Below are positions 37,716 to 45,849 of a DNA stretch of 64,000 nucleotides, piece after piece. The first letter of the stretch is position 1; every line of letters begins with the position of its first letter. The notes under the pieces are model-generated. The model did not search any database, was not told the origin of the DNA, and worked only from the letters and a program-made list of their open reading frames with translations. The position numbers and the translations under genes were made by a program. Source of the stretch: Billgrantia aerodenitrificans (GTDB lineage Bacteria > Pseudomonadota > Gammaproteobacteria > Pseudomonadales > Halomonadaceae); assembly GCF_021404405.1 (NCBI RefSeq), contig NZ_JABFTV010000005.1:186001-250000 (forward strand), in the 5' to 3' direction.

Positions 37716-38638
37716 CCATGCTGCACAACTCCATGCTTCACAACCTGGGCTCGATCAATCTCGATCACTTCTATCGCGTGCCGCACCTGGTCCATCCCGG
37801 CGAGACGCTGGCCAGCCGTAGCTATCACCTCGGCCTCGGCGGCAAAGGGGCCAACCAGTCGCTGGCCATGGCGCTGGCCGGTGGCCAGGTGTGTCATTGG
37901 GGCCGCCTGGGCCGCCAGGACGCCTGGGCTCGGGACCGTCTGGCCCGCGCCGGGGTCGACGTCACCCACGTGGAGCTGGTGGACGAACCCAGCGGACACG
38001 CCATCATCCAGGTCGACGATCGCGGCGAGAACGCCATCATCCTGTTTCCCGGCGCCAACCACGGCTTCACGCGTCGGCATCGCGACGCCCTGTGCGAAGC
38101 GGCCAAGCCCGGCGATTGGCTGCTGGTGCAGAATGAGTGCAACGCCCTGACCGAGCTGCTCGAATGCGCGCGCAGGCAGGATCTGGCCGTTGCCTTCAAT
38201 CCCGCACCGATGTCCGACACGGTGCTGGAGCTGCCCCTCGACGCCTGCCAACTGCTGTTTGTCAATCGCGGCGAGGCGGCCTGGCTGGCCGGCCTGCCCG
38301 AGACCAGCGATGCCCAAGCCCTGCTTCAGGGCCTGCAGAAGCGGCTGCCGCAGACGGCAACGGTGTTGACCCTGGGCAGCGAGGGCGCCTGGTACCAGGC
38401 GGGCGACGAGCGCCACTTCCAGCCCGCCCTGCCGGTCGAGCCGGTGGACACCACCGGCGCCGGCGACACCTTCATCGGCTATTTCATGGCGGCCCTGCAG
38501 GAGCAGCGCAGCGTACCCGACTGCCTGGCGCTGGCCGCCCACGCTGCCGCACTCGGCGTGCAGCAGCCCGGTGCCGCCGACAGCATTCCATCGCGCGACG
38601 AGGTCGAGCGATATCTCACCGGCTCACAGAGCGCCTGA
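37712..38638 (+). CDS. PfkB-family sugar kinase, ribokinase-like
   Basis: A 308-residue kinase with the ribokinase N-terminal motif LGLGGKGANQSLAMALAGG and the C-terminal signature VDTTGAGDTFIGYF holding the catalytic Asp. The middle region FVNRGEAAWLAG is typical for RbsK-like enzymes. Adjacent nucleoside hydrolase makes ribose a likely substrate. The first 24 bases of the coding region contain two similar copies of ATGCT(G/T)CACAAC, so the true start could be the first ATG (37712, overlapping the preceding stop) or the internal ATG at 37733, which begins MLHNLGSINLDHF. I list the longer form because of the 4-base overlap. Confidence 0.85.
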   Translation: MTMLHNSMLHNLGSINLDHFYRVPHLVHPGETLASRSYHLGLGGKGANQSLAMALAGGQVCHWGRLGRQDAWARDRLARAGVDVTHVELVDEPSGHAIIQVDDRGENAIILFPGANHGFTRRHRDALCEAAKPGDWLLVQNECNALTELLECARRQDLAVAFNPAPMSDTVLELPLDACQLLFVNRGEAAWLAGLPETSDAQALLQGLQKRLPQTATVLTLGSEGAWYQAGDERHFQPALPVEPVDTTGAGDTFIGYFMAALQEQRSVPDCLALAAHAAALGVQQPGAADSIPSRDEVERYLTGSQSA

Positions 38639-38656
38639 CACCCACAAGGAGGCAAC

Positions 38657-39601
38657 GTGTCGCACCCGATCATCTTCGATACCGACCCCGGCGTCGACGA
38701 CGCCCAGGCCATCGCCATCGCCCTACGTCATCCCGACATCGAGCTGCTCGGCTTGACCACCACCTACGGCAACGTCGACATCGAGACCGCCACCCATAAT
38801 GGCCTGCTGCTGTGCGAACTGGCCGGGCGCGGCGACGTACCCGTCGCCCAGGGCGCTGCCGGCCCCATGGTCAAGCCGCGTCATCCCGCGCCGGCCCATA
38901 TCCACGGCGCCAACGGTCTGGGCAACATCGAACTGCCCGAGGTGAAGGGCAAGAAGGATGCCCGCAGCGCCGCGCAGTTCATCGTCGACACCGTCAACGA
39001 GCGTCCCGGCGAAGTCACCCTGGTCGCGGTCGGGCCGGTGGGCAACCTGGCTGCCGCCTTGCAGCTCGACCCGGCGCTCACCGAGAAGGTCAAGCGGGTG
39101 GTGATCATGGGGGGCTCGGTCCGCGAGGGCGGCAACGTCACGCCGGTGGCCGAAGCCAACATGTTCAACGACCCCCACGCCGCCCAACGCGTGCTCACCG
39201 CCGGCTGGCCGCTGACTCTGGTAGGGCTCGACGTGACCCACCGTTGCGTGCTGACGCCGGCCCACATGCAGCGCATCGAGGCGGGACAGGGCGAGCTGGG
39301 CAAGGTGCTGGCCGGCAGCTACGCCTTCTATCGCGACTTCTATCGCGAGTTCCTCGGCATCGACGGCTGCTGCCCCCACGACAGCTGCGCGCTGGCCTGG
39401 CTGCTGCGCCCTGAGCTGTTCACCACCGCCCCGGGGCATCTGGCGGTCGTCACCGAAGGTCTGGCCGAGGGTCAGACCCTGTTCGCCCCCGAAGGGCGCG
39501 GCTTCATCCAGGAGCGCTGGTCGCAGACGCCCCTGGTGGAAGTATGCCTCGAAGTGGACGGTGAAGCCGTGGTGGAGTGGATAGCCGACACCCTAAGCTA
39601 A
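38657..39601 (+). CDS. Inosine/uridine-preferring nucleoside hydrolase
   Basis: A 314-residue enzyme that splits nucleosides into base and ribose. The calcium-binding motif DTDPGVDDAQAIAIAL lies near the N-terminus (Asp10, Asp14, Asp15). VGPVGNLAAALQLDP and IMGGSVREGGNVTPVAEANMF are family landmarks, and the C-terminal CCPHDSCALAWLL provides the last Asp ligand. The GTG start has an excellent AAGGAGG 4 bases upstream. It is the third gene of the operon, 18 bases after the kinase. Substrate preference (purine or pyrimidine) cannot be read off the sequence. Confidence 0.92.
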   Translation: MSHPIIFDTDPGVDDAQAIAIALRHPDIELLGLTTTYGNVDIETATHNGLLLCELAGRGDVPVAQGAAGPMVKPRHPAPAHIHGANGLGNIELPEVKGKKDARSAAQFIVDTVNERPGEVTLVAVGPVGNLAAALQLDPALTEKVKRVVIMGGSVREGGNVTPVAEANMFNDPHAAQRVLTAGWPLTLVGLDVTHRCVLTPAHMQRIEAGQGELGKVLAGSYAFYRDFYREFLGIDGCCPHDSCALAWLLRPELFTTAPGHLAVVTEGLAEGQTLFAPEGRGFIQERWSQTPLVEVCLEVDGEAVVEWIADTLS

Positions 39602-39614
39602 GAGCTTCCACGGG

Positions 39615-39887
39615 TCACAGGCAGACGAAGTTGTCCGGGTCATGGCACTCCAGCGCTTCCAGCTCGACGTGCGTGACCCGGGCATTGGGCGGCCCCTGCC
39701 ACAGCCACGCTGACACCTGGTTGACCGCCTCGCCATTACCGCACAGCAGCACCTCGACCTGCCCATCAGGGAGATTCTTGGCGTAGCCGGTCAATCCGTG
39801 CTGCAACGCCTGCTCCTGAACCGCACGGCGGTACCACACTCCCTGTACCTTGCCGGCCACCAGCGCCTTCACACAGCGTTTGCTCAT
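39615..39887 (-). CDS. acyP: Acylphosphatase
   Basis: A 90-residue protein with the acylphosphatase fold. The phosphate-binding loop and catalytic Arg20 are in AGKVQGVWYRRAVQEQA, and catalytic Asn38 is in GYAKNLPDGQVEVLLCG. It hydrolyses acyl phosphates such as carbamoyl phosphate or 1,3-bisphosphoglycerate. GAGGAG lies 6 bases before the ATG at 39887, which excludes the longer upstream frame. The gene converges with the nucleoside hydrolase (13-base gap) and diverges from the leucine dehydrogenase-like gene. Confidence 0.93.
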   Translation of the reverse strand: MSKRCVKALVAGKVQGVWYRRAVQEQALQHGLTGYAKNLPDGQVEVLLCGNGEAVNQVSAWLWQGPPNARVTHVELEALECHDPDNFVCL

Positions 39888-40043
39888 TTTCGTCTCCTCA
39901 TTGACTGAAATGGGTGCGCACGGATGCTCTAACCTTGATACTAAGGATGCGGTCACGCCACAAGCAACGACCGCCCAACGGAAGCAGTGCCAACCACTGC
40001 GCTCCACATCACAACAACGCATCCTCACAAGGGAGATATCGCC

Positions 40044-41081
40044 ATGCAGATCTTCGACCACCCCGAGTTCGACCATCACCAGCAGATCGTCTTCGGCGGC
40101 GATGAGGCCAGCGGCCTGCGCGCCATCATCGCCATCCACGACACGCGCCGCGGCCCTGCCCTGGGCGGCCTGCGCATCTACCCCTACGCCAGCGAAGCGG
40201 ACGCTCTGACCGACGTGCTGCGTCTCTCCCGTGGCATGACCTACAAGTCGGCCCTGGCCGACCTGCCCCTGGGCGGCGGCAAGGCCGTGATCATCGCCGA
40301 CCCGCGGCGCGACAAGACCCCCGCCATGCTGTGCGCCATGGGCCGGCTGGTGGAATCGCTGGGCGGCCGATACATCACCGCCGAGGACTCCGGCAGCGGC
40401 GAGGAGGACATGCGCCTGATTCGTCAGGAGACGTCACATGTCAGCGGGCTGGGCCACGACGGCAACTCGGGCGACCCCTCGCCCTTCACCGCCCACGGCG
40501 TTTTCTGCGCGCTCAAGAGTGCCGTACGCCATCGCCTCGGCCGCAGCGACCTGCAAGGACTGCGCGTCGCCATCCAGGGGGTCGGTCACGTCGGCGCCCA
40601 CCTTGCCCGCGAGCTGCACGAAGCCGGCGCCAAGCTGGTACTGACCGATGTCGACCGCGACAACCTCGGCATGCTGGTCAGCGAACTGAGTGCCGAGAGC
40701 GTCACGCCCGATGCCATTTTCGATGCCGACGTGGACGTCTTCGCCCCCTGCGCCCTCGGGGCGGTACTGACCGACGAGGTAGCCGAGCGCCTCAAGGCCA
40801 AGGTGATTTGCGGCGCAGCCAACAACCAGCTGGCGACGGCGGCAGTTGCCGGACGATTGCAGGCCCGCGGCATTCTCTACACGCCCGATTACGTGGCCAA
40901 CGCCGGCGGCGTCATCGAAGTCGAGGCCCAGCGCCACCAGCGCTACAACCGCGACTCAGTCATGCGCCACGTGGAGCGAATCGCCGAGACGGTGGACGAG
41001 ATTCTCGGCCGGGCGCAGAGCGAGGACAAGAGCCCCGCCGCCGTGGCGGATCAACTGGCACGCGAGCGCCTCGCCGACTGA
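40044..41081 (+). CDS. Glu/Leu/Phe/Val dehydrogenase, leucine dehydrogenase-like
   Basis: A 345-residue NAD-dependent amino acid dehydrogenase. The catalytic region GMTYKSALADLPLGGGKAVI has two Lys, and the NAD motif GVGHVGAHLARELHEAGA is intact. Length and the LGGLRIYPYASEADALTDVL block fit leucine/valine dehydrogenases better than glutamate dehydrogenases. It would deaminate branched-chain amino acids to 2-oxoacids. AAGGGAG precedes the start at 40044. It stands alone, ending at a bidirectional hairpin at 41098-41122. Confidence 0.88.
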   Translation: MQIFDHPEFDHHQQIVFGGDEASGLRAIIAIHDTRRGPALGGLRIYPYASEADALTDVLRLSRGMTYKSALADLPLGGGKAVIIADPRRDKTPAMLCAMGRLVESLGGRYITAEDSGSGEEDMRLIRQETSHVSGLGHDGNSGDPSPFTAHGVFCALKSAVRHRLGRSDLQGLRVAIQGVGHVGAHLARELHEAGAKLVLTDVDRDNLGMLVSELSAESVTPDAIFDADVDVFAPCALGAVLTDEVAERLKAKVICGAANNQLATAAVAGRLQARGILYTPDYVANAGGVIEVEAQRHQRYNRDSVMRHVERIAETVDEILGRAQSEDKSPAAVADQLARERLAD

Positions 41082-41097
41082 GGCTATGTACGGCCAG

Positions 41098-41122
41098 GGC
41101 CGGGCGGCGCATCCGCCCGGCC
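41098..41122. terminator. Bidirectional terminator hairpin
   Basis: GGCCGGGCGG pairs perfectly with CCGCCCGGCC around a 5-base loop. It lies between the converging leucine dehydrogenase-like and YihY genes. The stem is very stable, though T tracts are weak on both sides. Confidence 0.65.
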
Positions 41123-41145
41123 TGTCACCGCTCGCGGCCCGTTCG

Positions 41146-42051
41146 TCAATCCATCACCAGCTCACGCTTGACGAGAACGGCGCTGTTGCGCGGTACCACC
41201 TCGCGCCCTCTGGCCAGCAGATAGCTGCGAGTGAACGCCGCTCCGAACAGAAGAATGAGGGATGAGTAATAGACCCACAGCAGGATCATGACCACCGAGC
41301 CGGCGGCGCCGTAGGTCGAGGCGGTCGCGGTATAGGCCAGGTAGGAGGCGATCGCACTGCGCCCGATGGCGAACAGCAAAGCGGTGACCACGGCCCCCAG
41401 CAGCACGTCCCGCCAGCTCAGCACCACGTCGGGCAGAACCTTGAAGATGGTAGCGAACAGCGCCGTGATCACGGCCATGGCAACCAGGAACTCGGCGCCG
41501 GCCGTCAGAGCGCCGAGCAGCGGCATGGCATCGCCCACCGCCTGCAGCATGGCACGAATCATGATCCCCACCAGCAGCGACACCAGCAGGATGAAGCCGA
41601 TCGCCAGTACCACGGCGAGCGATAGCAGGCGCTGCTTGAGAAATATGAGCACGCTGTTGCGGCTGGGCTTGGCCGTCACGCCCCAGATGGTATTGAGCGA
41701 GAACTGCATCTGGGCGAAGACCGTAGTCGCCCCCACCAGTAGGCCACCGACACCCAGCAACGTCGGCAGGATACCCGCCTGCTCGATGCGCGACGCTGCC
41801 ACCGCCTGCTCCACCGCCCTCGCTGCCTCCTCGCCCAGAGTGCCCTGCAGCTGTGCGACGATCTGCCCTTGAGCGGCATCCTCACCGAAGACGATGCCGA
41901 TCACGGCTACGGCAATGATGACCGTAGGCGCAAGCGAGAAGAGCGTGTAGAAAGCCAGCGAGCCGGCATAGCTGAAGGCATTGCGCTCCAGCCATAGAGA
42001 AATCGCTTGCTGAACGGTATTCCACCAGAACCGGATCGAAAACCTGTGCAC
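41146..42051 (-). CDS. YihY/virulence factor BrkB family membrane protein
   Basis: A 301-residue inner-membrane protein with about six transmembrane helices. The family motif ERNAFSYAGSLAFYTLFSLAP is at the N-terminus; VGATTVFAQMQFSLNTIWGV and YGAAGSVVMILLWVYYSSLILLFGAAFT follow. The family was once called RNase BN by error and its function is unproven. I start at the GTG at 42051, which has AAGGAGG about 5 bases upstream; an ATG at 42078 has no ribosome binding site. The gene is divergent from nadM. Confidence 0.88.
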   Translation of the reverse strand: MHRFSIRFWWNTVQQAISLWLERNAFSYAGSLAFYTLFSLAPTVIIAVAVIGIVFGEDAAQGQIVAQLQGTLGEEAARAVEQAVAASRIEQAGILPTLLGVGGLLVGATTVFAQMQFSLNTIWGVTAKPSRNSVLIFLKQRLLSLAVVLAIGFILLVSLLVGIMIRAMLQAVGDAMPLLGALTAGAEFLVAMAVITALFATIFKVLPDVVLSWRDVLLGAVVTALLFAIGRSAIASYLAYTATASTYGAAGSVVMILLWVYYSSLILLFGAAFTRSYLLARGREVVPRNSAVLVKRELVMD

Positions 42052-42185
42052 GACGCCTCCTTCGTCTTTGGCCGTCATTTCAGCATACGCTACTGCAAGC
42101 CGTCTGTCGGCACATGGCCCCGCGTTGCAGCCCCAGGCCACCCGCGCCCATAATGGTGCGCCCAACCACCAGCCAAGGAAGCGCG

Positions 42186-43262
42186 ATGAGCGATACCGAT
42201 CACGAATTCGACTGCCTCGTATTCATCGGACGTTTTCAGCCGCCGCACCTGGGACATCTGGCGGTAATCAACGAGGCCCTGCGCCATGCGAGACAAGTGA
42301 TCGTCCTGGTGGGGTCGGCCTGGCAGGCGCGCTCGCTGCGCAACCCCTGGCGCTTCGACGAGCGTCAGGCGCTGCTGCGTAGCTGTTTCGACGAAGAGGA
42401 AAATGCGCGCCTCGAGATCGTGCCGCTGCTGGATGCACTCTACAACGACGACGTCTGGGTGCGTGACGTACAGCGTAAGGTGCGCGACATAGCAGGCCAC
42501 CATCACGCCCGCCTGCCACGCATCGGCCTGATCGGCGCCAGTCGCGGCCAGTCGAGCTACTATCTTTCGCTGTTTCCCCAGTGGGAATCGGTCAGCGTGC
42601 CGCTGGTCGAAGGCATTTCGGCCAGCCAGATCCGCGAGCGATTGTTCCGTTCCCCCTCCTCCACCGAGGATTACCTCAGCACCGGCGCCACCCATGACTT
42701 GCCGCCCGGCGTCTGCGAGGCGCTACGGGATTTCGCCGGCGAAGAGGCACACCTGCAGCTGATGGAGGAGCAGAAACTGCTGGAGCAGTATCGCCAGGCC
42801 TGGGCCAACGCCCCCTACCCCCCTATCTTCGTCACGGTGAACGCCGTGGTGGTGCAGTCGGGTCACGTGCTGCTGGTGCGGCGTACCGCGGCCCCGGGGA
42901 AAGGGCTGCTGGCGCTGCCCGGCGGCTTCATCAACCCTCACGAGCGCCTGCTCGACGCCTGCCTGCGCGAGCTGCGCGAACGGGTCAGACTCAAGGTGCC
43001 AGAGCCGGTACTCAAGGGCTCGCTGCGCGGCCAGCGACTGTTCGACGAACCCCACCGCAGCTGGCGTGGCCGCACCCTGGCCGAAGCCTTCTACTTCGCC
43101 CTGCGCCCCGACCAGCAGCTTCCCCAGCTCAAGCCAGTCAAGGGCGGCGACCACGCCCGCTGGGTACCGCTGGCCGAACTCGAACCGGACAGCCTGTTCG
43201 AGGATCACTTCTTCATCATCCAGAATTTTCTCGGCCTGCCGGCCGATTTCGGCGGGATCTAA
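42186..43262 (+). CDS. Bifunctional NMN adenylyltransferase/Nudix protein
   Basis: A 358-residue two-domain protein. The N-terminal NadM-type nucleotidyltransferase (about 1-180) has GRFQPPHLGHLAVINEAL and the C-terminal ISASQIRERLF motif. The Nudix domain (about 200-345) has LLALPGGFINPHERLLDACL followed by RELRERVRL. The second Glu of the usual REUxEE core is Arg here, so the hydrolase part may be altered. The fused enzyme is known from cyanobacteria and other bacteria, making NAD and removing ADP-ribose. AAGGAAG precedes the start at 42186. The gene converges with and overlaps the LysR gene by 4 bases. Confidence 0.9.
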   Translation: MSDTDHEFDCLVFIGRFQPPHLGHLAVINEALRHARQVIVLVGSAWQARSLRNPWRFDERQALLRSCFDEEENARLEIVPLLDALYNDDVWVRDVQRKVRDIAGHHHARLPRIGLIGASRGQSSYYLSLFPQWESVSVPLVEGISASQIRERLFRSPSSTEDYLSTGATHDLPPGVCEALRDFAGEEAHLQLMEEQKLLEQYRQAWANAPYPPIFVTVNAVVVQSGHVLLVRRTAAPGKGLLALPGGFINPHERLLDACLRELRERVRLKVPEPVLKGSLRGQRLFDEPHRSWRGRTLAEAFYFALRPDQQLPQLKPVKGGDHARWVPLAELEPDSLFEDHFFIIQNFLGLPADFGGI

Positions 43263-44176
43263 GCCTGCAAGAAGTCGCGGGGAAGCTTCATCATCTGCCG
43301 CCACAGCTTCTCGACCCCCGGCTTGTGCACCAACGAGCAGCGGTAGAGACGGATCTCCAGCGGCACGTCCCACTGTTCGCCGCCGGCGCGTACTAGCTTG
43401 CCGCTCTTGAGCTCTTCGCGCACGCAGAAGTCGGGAATCCAGGCCAGCCCCACCCCTTGCAGCACCATGCCCTTGAGCCCTTCCGCCATGGCGGTTTCGT
43501 AGACGGTGCGCAGGCGCAGGCGCAGTGGATCGTTCTTGAGCAGCATGCGCACGCTGCGCCCCAGGAAAGCACCCTGGGTATAGGCCAGATAGGGGATCGT
43601 CTCCTTGCTTTCGAGGCTGAAGCGCGGCCGCCCCTTGGCATCGGGGAGACTGATGGGCAGCATCTTGACCTGGCCGATGGAGAACGAGGGAAACACCTCC
43701 GCATCGAGCTGCATCGTCGCGTACGGGTCGTGGTAGGCCAGCATCAGATCGCAGTTGCCCTCACGCAGCACGTGAATCGCCTCGCCTACGTTCATGGCCA
43801 CGAGGCGCGTGGGCAGCTCACCCAGCCCTTCCTGCAGCCGCGAGATCCACTCGGGATAGAAGCTCAGTGCCAGGGAGTGGGCGGCGACGATGTCCAGCGC
43901 CTCGCGCGCCATGGAAACGCCGCGCAGATGCCCTAGGCACTCGTTGAGCTGCTCCACCAGATTGCGCGCCGTGACCAGGAACAGCTGCCCTTCCGGCGTC
44001 AGGTTGATGGGCGTGGTGGAGCGGTCGACGAGGGTCACACCCACGGCCTGCTCCAGGGATCGAATCCGGCGGCTGAAGGCCGGCTGGGTGACATGGCGCT
44101 GCCGGGCGGAGGCGGAGAAGCTGCGGGTGTTGGCCAAGGCCACGAAATCTTCCAGCCATTTTGTCTCGAGGTTCAC
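43259..44176 (-). CDS. LysR-family regulator, HypT-like
   Basis: A 305-residue LysR-type regulator. The winged helix-turn-helix is at the N-terminus (FVALANTRSFSASARQRHVT, QPAFSRRIRSLEQAVGVTLV), followed by the substrate-binding fold. The combination NLETKWLEDF at the start and QPAFSRRIRSLEQA resembles E. coli HypT (YjiE), the hypochlorite-responsive regulator; this similarity is from memory. The GTG start at 44176 has GGGAG 5 bases upstream. A perfect TTAGGC-3-GCCTAA inverted repeat lies 72 bases upstream and fits a LysR T-N11-A box, suggesting autoregulation. Confidence 0.82.
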   Translation of the reverse strand: MNLETKWLEDFVALANTRSFSASARQRHVTQPAFSRRIRSLEQAVGVTLVDRSTTPINLTPEGQLFLVTARNLVEQLNECLGHLRGVSMAREALDIVAAHSLALSFYPEWISRLQEGLGELPTRLVAMNVGEAIHVLREGNCDLMLAYHDPYATMQLDAEVFPSFSIGQVKMLPISLPDAKGRPRFSLESKETIPYLAYTQGAFLGRSVRMLLKNDPLRLRLRTVYETAMAEGLKGMVLQGVGLAWIPDFCVREELKSGKLVRAGGEQWDVPLEIRLYRCSLVHKPGVEKLWRQMMKLPRDFLQA

Positions 44177-44247
44177 CGGGACTCCCGCTCACAGCAATCG
44201 CAAATCAAGTTGGGTGCCCTGCACAAAAACTCAGAAATGAGAGAATG

Positions 44248-44262
44248 TTAGGCGTTGCCTAA
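44248..44262. promoter_or_regulatory. Likely LysR-type operator (T-N11-A palindrome)
   Basis: TTAGGC-GTT-GCCTAA is a perfect inverted repeat containing T-N11-A. It lies 72 bases upstream of the HypT-like regulator start and between it and the cardiolipin synthase 3' end, in an AT-richer patch. It is a good candidate for autoregulatory binding by the LysR protein. Confidence 0.5.
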
Positions 44263-44325
44263 TTTACCCCAGCTGCCTACTTAACCCAAGCGACTTCGGC
44301 CGCGCCCAGCACGACTATCGCAGCG

Positions 44326-45744
44326 CTACTGAATGGGCGCCGTGAGATAGGCCGCCCGCGAGACGAGCTTGCTCCACAGGGGGCGATTCTGCAGCTCGTC
44401 GTAGCCGATGCGGCGGCAATCGGCGAAGTCGCGCTCCAGCATCAGGCGCACCTGGGCGGCAAAACGCCGGTCGGGAATGAAGGCGGTGATCTCGAAATTC
44501 AGGCGAAACGAGCGGTTGTCGAGATTCACCGTACCCACCGATGCCGCGCTGTCGTCGATGAGAATTACCTTTTGGTGCAGAAAGCCCGGCTGATAGCGAT
44601 ACACCTTGACCCCAGCCCGCACCATATCGGGCAGGAACGAAAAGGCCGAGAGGTAAATGAGCAGATGATCGGGATGCTCGGGCATCATGATGCGCACGTC
44701 GACGCCGCGCATGGCGGCAAGCCGCAGGGCATCCTGCACGCCCTGATCGGGAACGAAATAGGGGCTCGTGACCCACAGCCTCTCATGGGCGCTGTGGATG
44801 GCATGCTGCACCAGCAGACTGGCCGTCTCCTGACGGTCGGCAGGCCCCGAGGGCACGATCACCACGTTGTGGCACTCCTCGCAGGTGACGTGCGGCTCCC
44901 AGCTCAGGTTGAGTACCGCCCCCGTGGCCCAGTGCCAATCCTCCCAGAACGCCTCCTGCAGCCCCAGCACGCTAGGGCCGGTGAGTTTGAGATGGGTATC
45001 GCGCCAGGGGCCGTGCCGTGGATGCTGACCCAGGTACTCCACCCCGACGTTGAAGCCACCGAGCCAACCCTCGTAGCCGTCGACGACGAGGATCTTGCGG
45101 TGGTTGCGGAAATTGAGCTGGAAGCGATGCTTGAAGCCCCGTGAGGAGCGGAACGCGCTGACCTCCACGCCCCCCTCCCTCAGCTCATGCAGGTAGCCTT
45201 CGGCAAGCTTGCGACTGCCGATCTCGTCAAACAGGAAATAGACCCGAACCCCTCGCTGCGCGGCGCGCAGCATGTGCTCCTTGAGCCGGCGCCCCAGCGC
45301 ATCGTTGCGTACGATGAAGAACTGGATCAGCACGTAGTCGCGAGCGGAATCGATGCCGGCGAACAGACTGTCGAACGTGGCCTTGCCGTCGATCAGCAGC
45401 TCGGCCTGATTGCCGCTTGTCAACGGCATCATCGCCAGCTGCTCCACGGCGCGGATATCGGGATCGCGGGTATAAGCCAGGAACGGCTCCAGCCGCTCCC
45501 GATAGCGGGCGAGAATTCGCCGCAGTACGGTATCGCGCTCGCCGCGGGCGGAAACGTAGCCATAGAAACGCGGCCGACCGAAAATCCAAAACGCCGGCAC
45601 CGCCAGGTAGGGAAAGGTGACGAGAGAGATGATCCAGGCCACGGCCCCCTGCGAGGTGCGGCTGGAAAGCAGCGCCAGGACCGCCGAGACGAAGCCCAAC
45701 AGATGTACCATGAATATCGCCAGGCCGAACAGCCAGGATGCCAT
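44326..45744 (-). CDS. cls: Cardiolipin synthase (phospholipase D family)
   Basis: A 472-residue membrane enzyme that condenses two phosphatidylglycerols to cardiolipin. Two N-terminal transmembrane helices (SWLFGLAIFMVHLLGFVSAV and a second near AVAWIISLVTFPYLAVPAFW) are followed by two PLD domains with HKD motifs in FRNHRKILVVDG and GFLHQKVILIDD. The pattern fits ClsA. GGGAG lies 5 bases before the ATG at 45744. A hairpin separates it from the upstream fumarase gene. Cardiolipin content typically rises in salt-stressed halophiles, so it fits the lifestyle suggested by ectABC. Confidence 0.93.
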   Translation of the reverse strand: MASWLFGLAIFMVHLLGFVSAVLALLSSRTSQGAVAWIISLVTFPYLAVPAFWIFGRPRFYGYVSARGERDTVLRRILARYRERLEPFLAYTRDPDIRAVEQLAMMPLTSGNQAELLIDGKATFDSLFAGIDSARDYVLIQFFIVRNDALGRRLKEHMLRAAQRGVRVYFLFDEIGSRKLAEGYLHELREGGVEVSAFRSSRGFKHRFQLNFRNHRKILVVDGYEGWLGGFNVGVEYLGQHPRHGPWRDTHLKLTGPSVLGLQEAFWEDWHWATGAVLNLSWEPHVTCEECHNVVIVPSGPADRQETASLLVQHAIHSAHERLWVTSPYFVPDQGVQDALRLAAMRGVDVRIMMPEHPDHLLIYLSAFSFLPDMVRAGVKVYRYQPGFLHQKVILIDDSAASVGTVNLDNRSFRLNFEITAFIPDRRFAAQVRLMLERDFADCRRIGYDELQNRPLWSKLVSRAAYLTAPIQ

Positions 45745-45790
45745 GATCTCTCCCTGTAAAAACAGCAATCTGAAGCATACCTTAGACGAC

Positions 45791-45818
45791 AACGGCCCCG
45801 CCAGTTGGCGGGGCCGTT
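45791..45818 (-). terminator. Terminator-like hairpin downstream of fumarase
   Basis: AACGGCCCCGCC pairs perfectly with GGCGGGGCCGTT (12-bp stem, 4-base loop). It lies between the fumarase stop at 45850 and the cls start at 45744. There is no long T tract, but the stem is very stable. Confidence 0.7.
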
Positions 45819-45849
45819 TGCCTATGGAACTAGAGATTTCGTACCGACA

